Below are positions 7,521-8,847 of a stretch of DNA of 8,847 nucleotides, piece after piece. The stretch comes from Bacteroidia bacterium. Its GTDB lineage: Bacteria > Bacteroidota > Bacteroidia > Bacteroidales > UBA932. Each line of letters begins with the position of its first letter. Position 1 is the first letter of the stretch. Below the pieces are notes generated by a model. It searched no databases. It was not told the DNA's origin and was given only the letters and a program-made list of their open reading frames with translations. The position numbers were made by a program, and so were the translations under genes. The stretch spans positions 1 through 8,847 of the forward strand of contig BNTQ01000106.1 in assembly GCA_025996715.1 (NCBI GenBank), given 5' to 3'.

Positions 7521-8847
7521 ATGAAGACATTAAACCGATTGTTGCAGTTTGCAAAGCCCTATTCACAGTATTGGCCACAATACGTTTTTTTTACCTTCTT
7601 TGGCACCATATTGGGAATATTCAATTTTGCTCTCATCAAACCATTGTTGGACATCATTTTTGACCCCAATGCAATGACCATTGTGCGGGAAAAGCCTCAT
7701 GTTTCGCTGTCCATTGACTATGTGCTCAATATCTTTAATTACTATCTCACAGCAGTTGTGCAGCACTATGGCCGCATAGGGGCACTCGTTTTTGTTGCTG
7801 TTGCTGTTGTGGTGGCTTCGTTTTTGGCAAATTCATTCAAATATGGCGGGCAGCGCGTGTTGGCTACTTTGCGCACCAATGTAATTTACAACATTCGTAC
7901 CGCATTGTTCAACAAACTTACACGCCTCAATATCAGTTATTTCAATCAACGAAAAAAAGGCGATTTGATGTCGGTACTTTCCAACGATGTAACCGAAGTG
8001 CAAGCCAGTGTGGTACAGTCTTTTCAAGTGGTGCTGCGCGAGCCGTTTTTGCTCATCGGCTACTTTGGCGTGCTGTTTTATATGTCCTATCAACTCACGC
8101 TCATTACCCTTATTGCCGTGCCTTTGTCGGGCGTGTTTATTGGCAAAATTACACACAAACTGCGCCATACTGCAAACGAAGCCCAATCGGTGTTAGGACA
8201 AATTTTGGCAGTGATAGAAGAAACCATTTCGGGCATACGCATCATCAAATCTTTTAACGGGCAAGAGTATGCTCGTCGCAAATTTGACAAGATTAACAAA
8301 CATCAAACACGACTGCAACGGACTATTATCAACAAACAAGAATTGGCTACGCCAACGTCTGAATTTTTGGGAATTTTTGTGGCGATGATTGTGTTAATGG
8401 CAGGCGGTTGGCTCATTTTGAGCGGCAACACTTTTCTCTCTTTTAGCGGATTTGTTACCTACATTGCATTTTATTATCAAATTCTGCAACCCTTAAAAAG
8501 CATATCCAAAGCGTTTGCCGACATCAAAAAAGGTATGGCTTCGGCTGACCGTATTTTTGCTGTTTTGGATGCCGATGCTACGATAAAAAAAATTGCTCAT
8601 CCGTTAGAAATAAAAGATTTTGAGCGTGAAATAAAATTTGTTGATGTGTCGTTTGCCTACAACGAAGAATTGGTGTTGAAAAACGTCAATCTTACTATTC
8701 CCAAAGGAAAAACTATAGCCTTGGGGGCATCATCGTTGTGGGCGCAGAAGGTGTGTGTGGGTTTATTTTTTGACTTGCCGGTAAAAGCACTCACTTTTAC
8801 TGCCGTCAAAACCGACTACACCATTGTGGCGCAGGATACTCTCATTG
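7521..8847 (+). CDS. MsbA-type ABC exporter half-transporter, 3' partial, homology lost before Walker A
   Basis: The frame starts at ATG 7521, 13 bases after the upstream stop, and stays open to the window edge (442 residues). The first ~330 residues are an ABC exporter type-1 membrane domain with hydrophobic helices at about 20-44, 87-105, 174-190, 192-210, 282-302 and 310-328. Coupling-helix signatures are present: YFNQRKKGDLMSVLSNDV, EETISGIRIIKSFNGQEY and KKGMASADRIFAVLD. The nucleotide-binding domain begins at about 372 with IKFVDVSFAYNEELVLKNV, whose Tyr is the expected A-loop aromatic, and runs to IPKGKTIAL (393-401). The expected VGxSGSGKST does not follow: residues 402-442 are unrelated. 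Relatives export lipids (lipid A precursors in the case of MsbA), peptides or drugs at the inner membrane; the substrate cannot be read here. No Walker A, Q-loop, signature or Walker B is visible, so this version could not hydrolyse ATP if real. Confidence 0.85.
   Translation, partial: MKTLNRLLQFAKPYSQYWPQYVFFTFFGTILGIFNFALIKPLLDIIFDPNAMTIVREKPHVSLSIDYVLNIFNYYLTAVVQHYGRIGALVFVAVAVVVASFLANSFKYGGQRVLATLRTNVIYNIRTALFNKLTRLNISYFNQRKKGDLMSVLSNDVTEVQASVVQSFQVVLREPFLLIGYFGVLFYMSYQLTLITLIAVPLSGVFIGKITHKLRHTANEAQSVLGQILAVIEETISGIRIIKSFNGQEYARRKFDKINKHQTRLQRTIINKQELATPTSEFLGIFVAMIVLMAGGWLILSGNTFLSFSGFVTYIAFYYQILQPLKSISKAFADIKKGMASADRIFAVLDADATIKKIAHPLEIKDFEREIKFVDVSFAYNEELVLKNVNLTIPKGKTIALGASSLWAQKVCVGLFFDLPVKALTFTAVKTDYTIVAQDTLI
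8724..8847 (+). other. Terminal tail unrelated to ABC transporters (probable junction)
   Basis: From about 8720-8724 the reading frame continues without a stop but no longer resembles an ABC ATPase. It reads LGASSLWAQKVCVGLFF, then VKALTFTAVKTDYTIVAQ and DTLI. The first part resembles the end of a signal peptide (small residues, then A-Q before Lys), and the rest looks like beta-strand-rich secreted sequence. The exact breakpoint cannot be placed from one sequence. It is either an assembly chimera near a contig end or a real rearrangement or insertion. Confidence 0.55.

Noticed and set aside
8640..8770. Simple sequencing frameshift to explain the lost Walker A motif
   Set aside because: I read the other two forward frames. 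One gives GIIVVGAEGVCGFIF then a stop, the other a His/Cys/Arg-rich peptide then a stop. Neither contains a GxxGxGK(S/T) P-loop, so a single indel does not restore the ATPase.

Overview
The window reads as part of a Bacteroidota chromosome or metagenomic contig. The evidence is a C-terminal type IX secretion (T9SS) type B sorting domain, a PorE-like periplasmic protein, moderate GC content, and A/T-rich start regions with weak Shine-Dalgarno sequences. I cannot place it below phylum; Chitinophagia- or Sphingobacteriia-like lineages are a guess. All three genes lie on the + strand, spaced 31 and 13 bases apart, which suggests one transcription unit.

Region 1 (1-5295) is the 3' part of a giant secreted surface protein, open through the left edge, with 1764 residues visible. 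It consists of very large repeat units of about 450-490 residues: one partial and two full copies. Each full unit combines a cadherin/Ig-like module and a DUF11-like module. A non-repeated run of further DUF11-like domains follows, and then a T9SS type B (CHU_C, gliding-motility-associated) sorting domain. The protein is densely packed with the triplet D(S/T)(A/I/L/M/T/V), the Bacteroidota O-glycosylation motif.

Region 2 (5327-7507) encodes a 726-residue exported protein: signal peptide, TPR-like helices, PD40-type beta-propeller, carboxypeptidase-regulatory-like domain, Lys-rich linker and a C-terminal SPOR-like domain. The order matches the T9SS component PorE, except that a SPOR-like domain stands where PorE has an OmpA-C peptidoglycan-binding domain. 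Lying next to a T9SS substrate, it is a good candidate for a cell-wall anchor or accessory of that substrate's secretion or display.

Region 3 (7521-8847) encodes an MsbA-type ABC exporter half-transporter. The six-helix membrane domain is complete and the nucleotide-binding domain begins normally, but the homology stops at residue 401, just before the Walker A loop. The last ~125 bases stay open in frame yet read like the start of an unrelated secreted protein. This is either a contig-end chimera or a real rearrangement.

No RNA genes, insertion sequences, CRISPR arrays or convincing terminators were seen, and no gene-free stretch exceeds about 30 bases.
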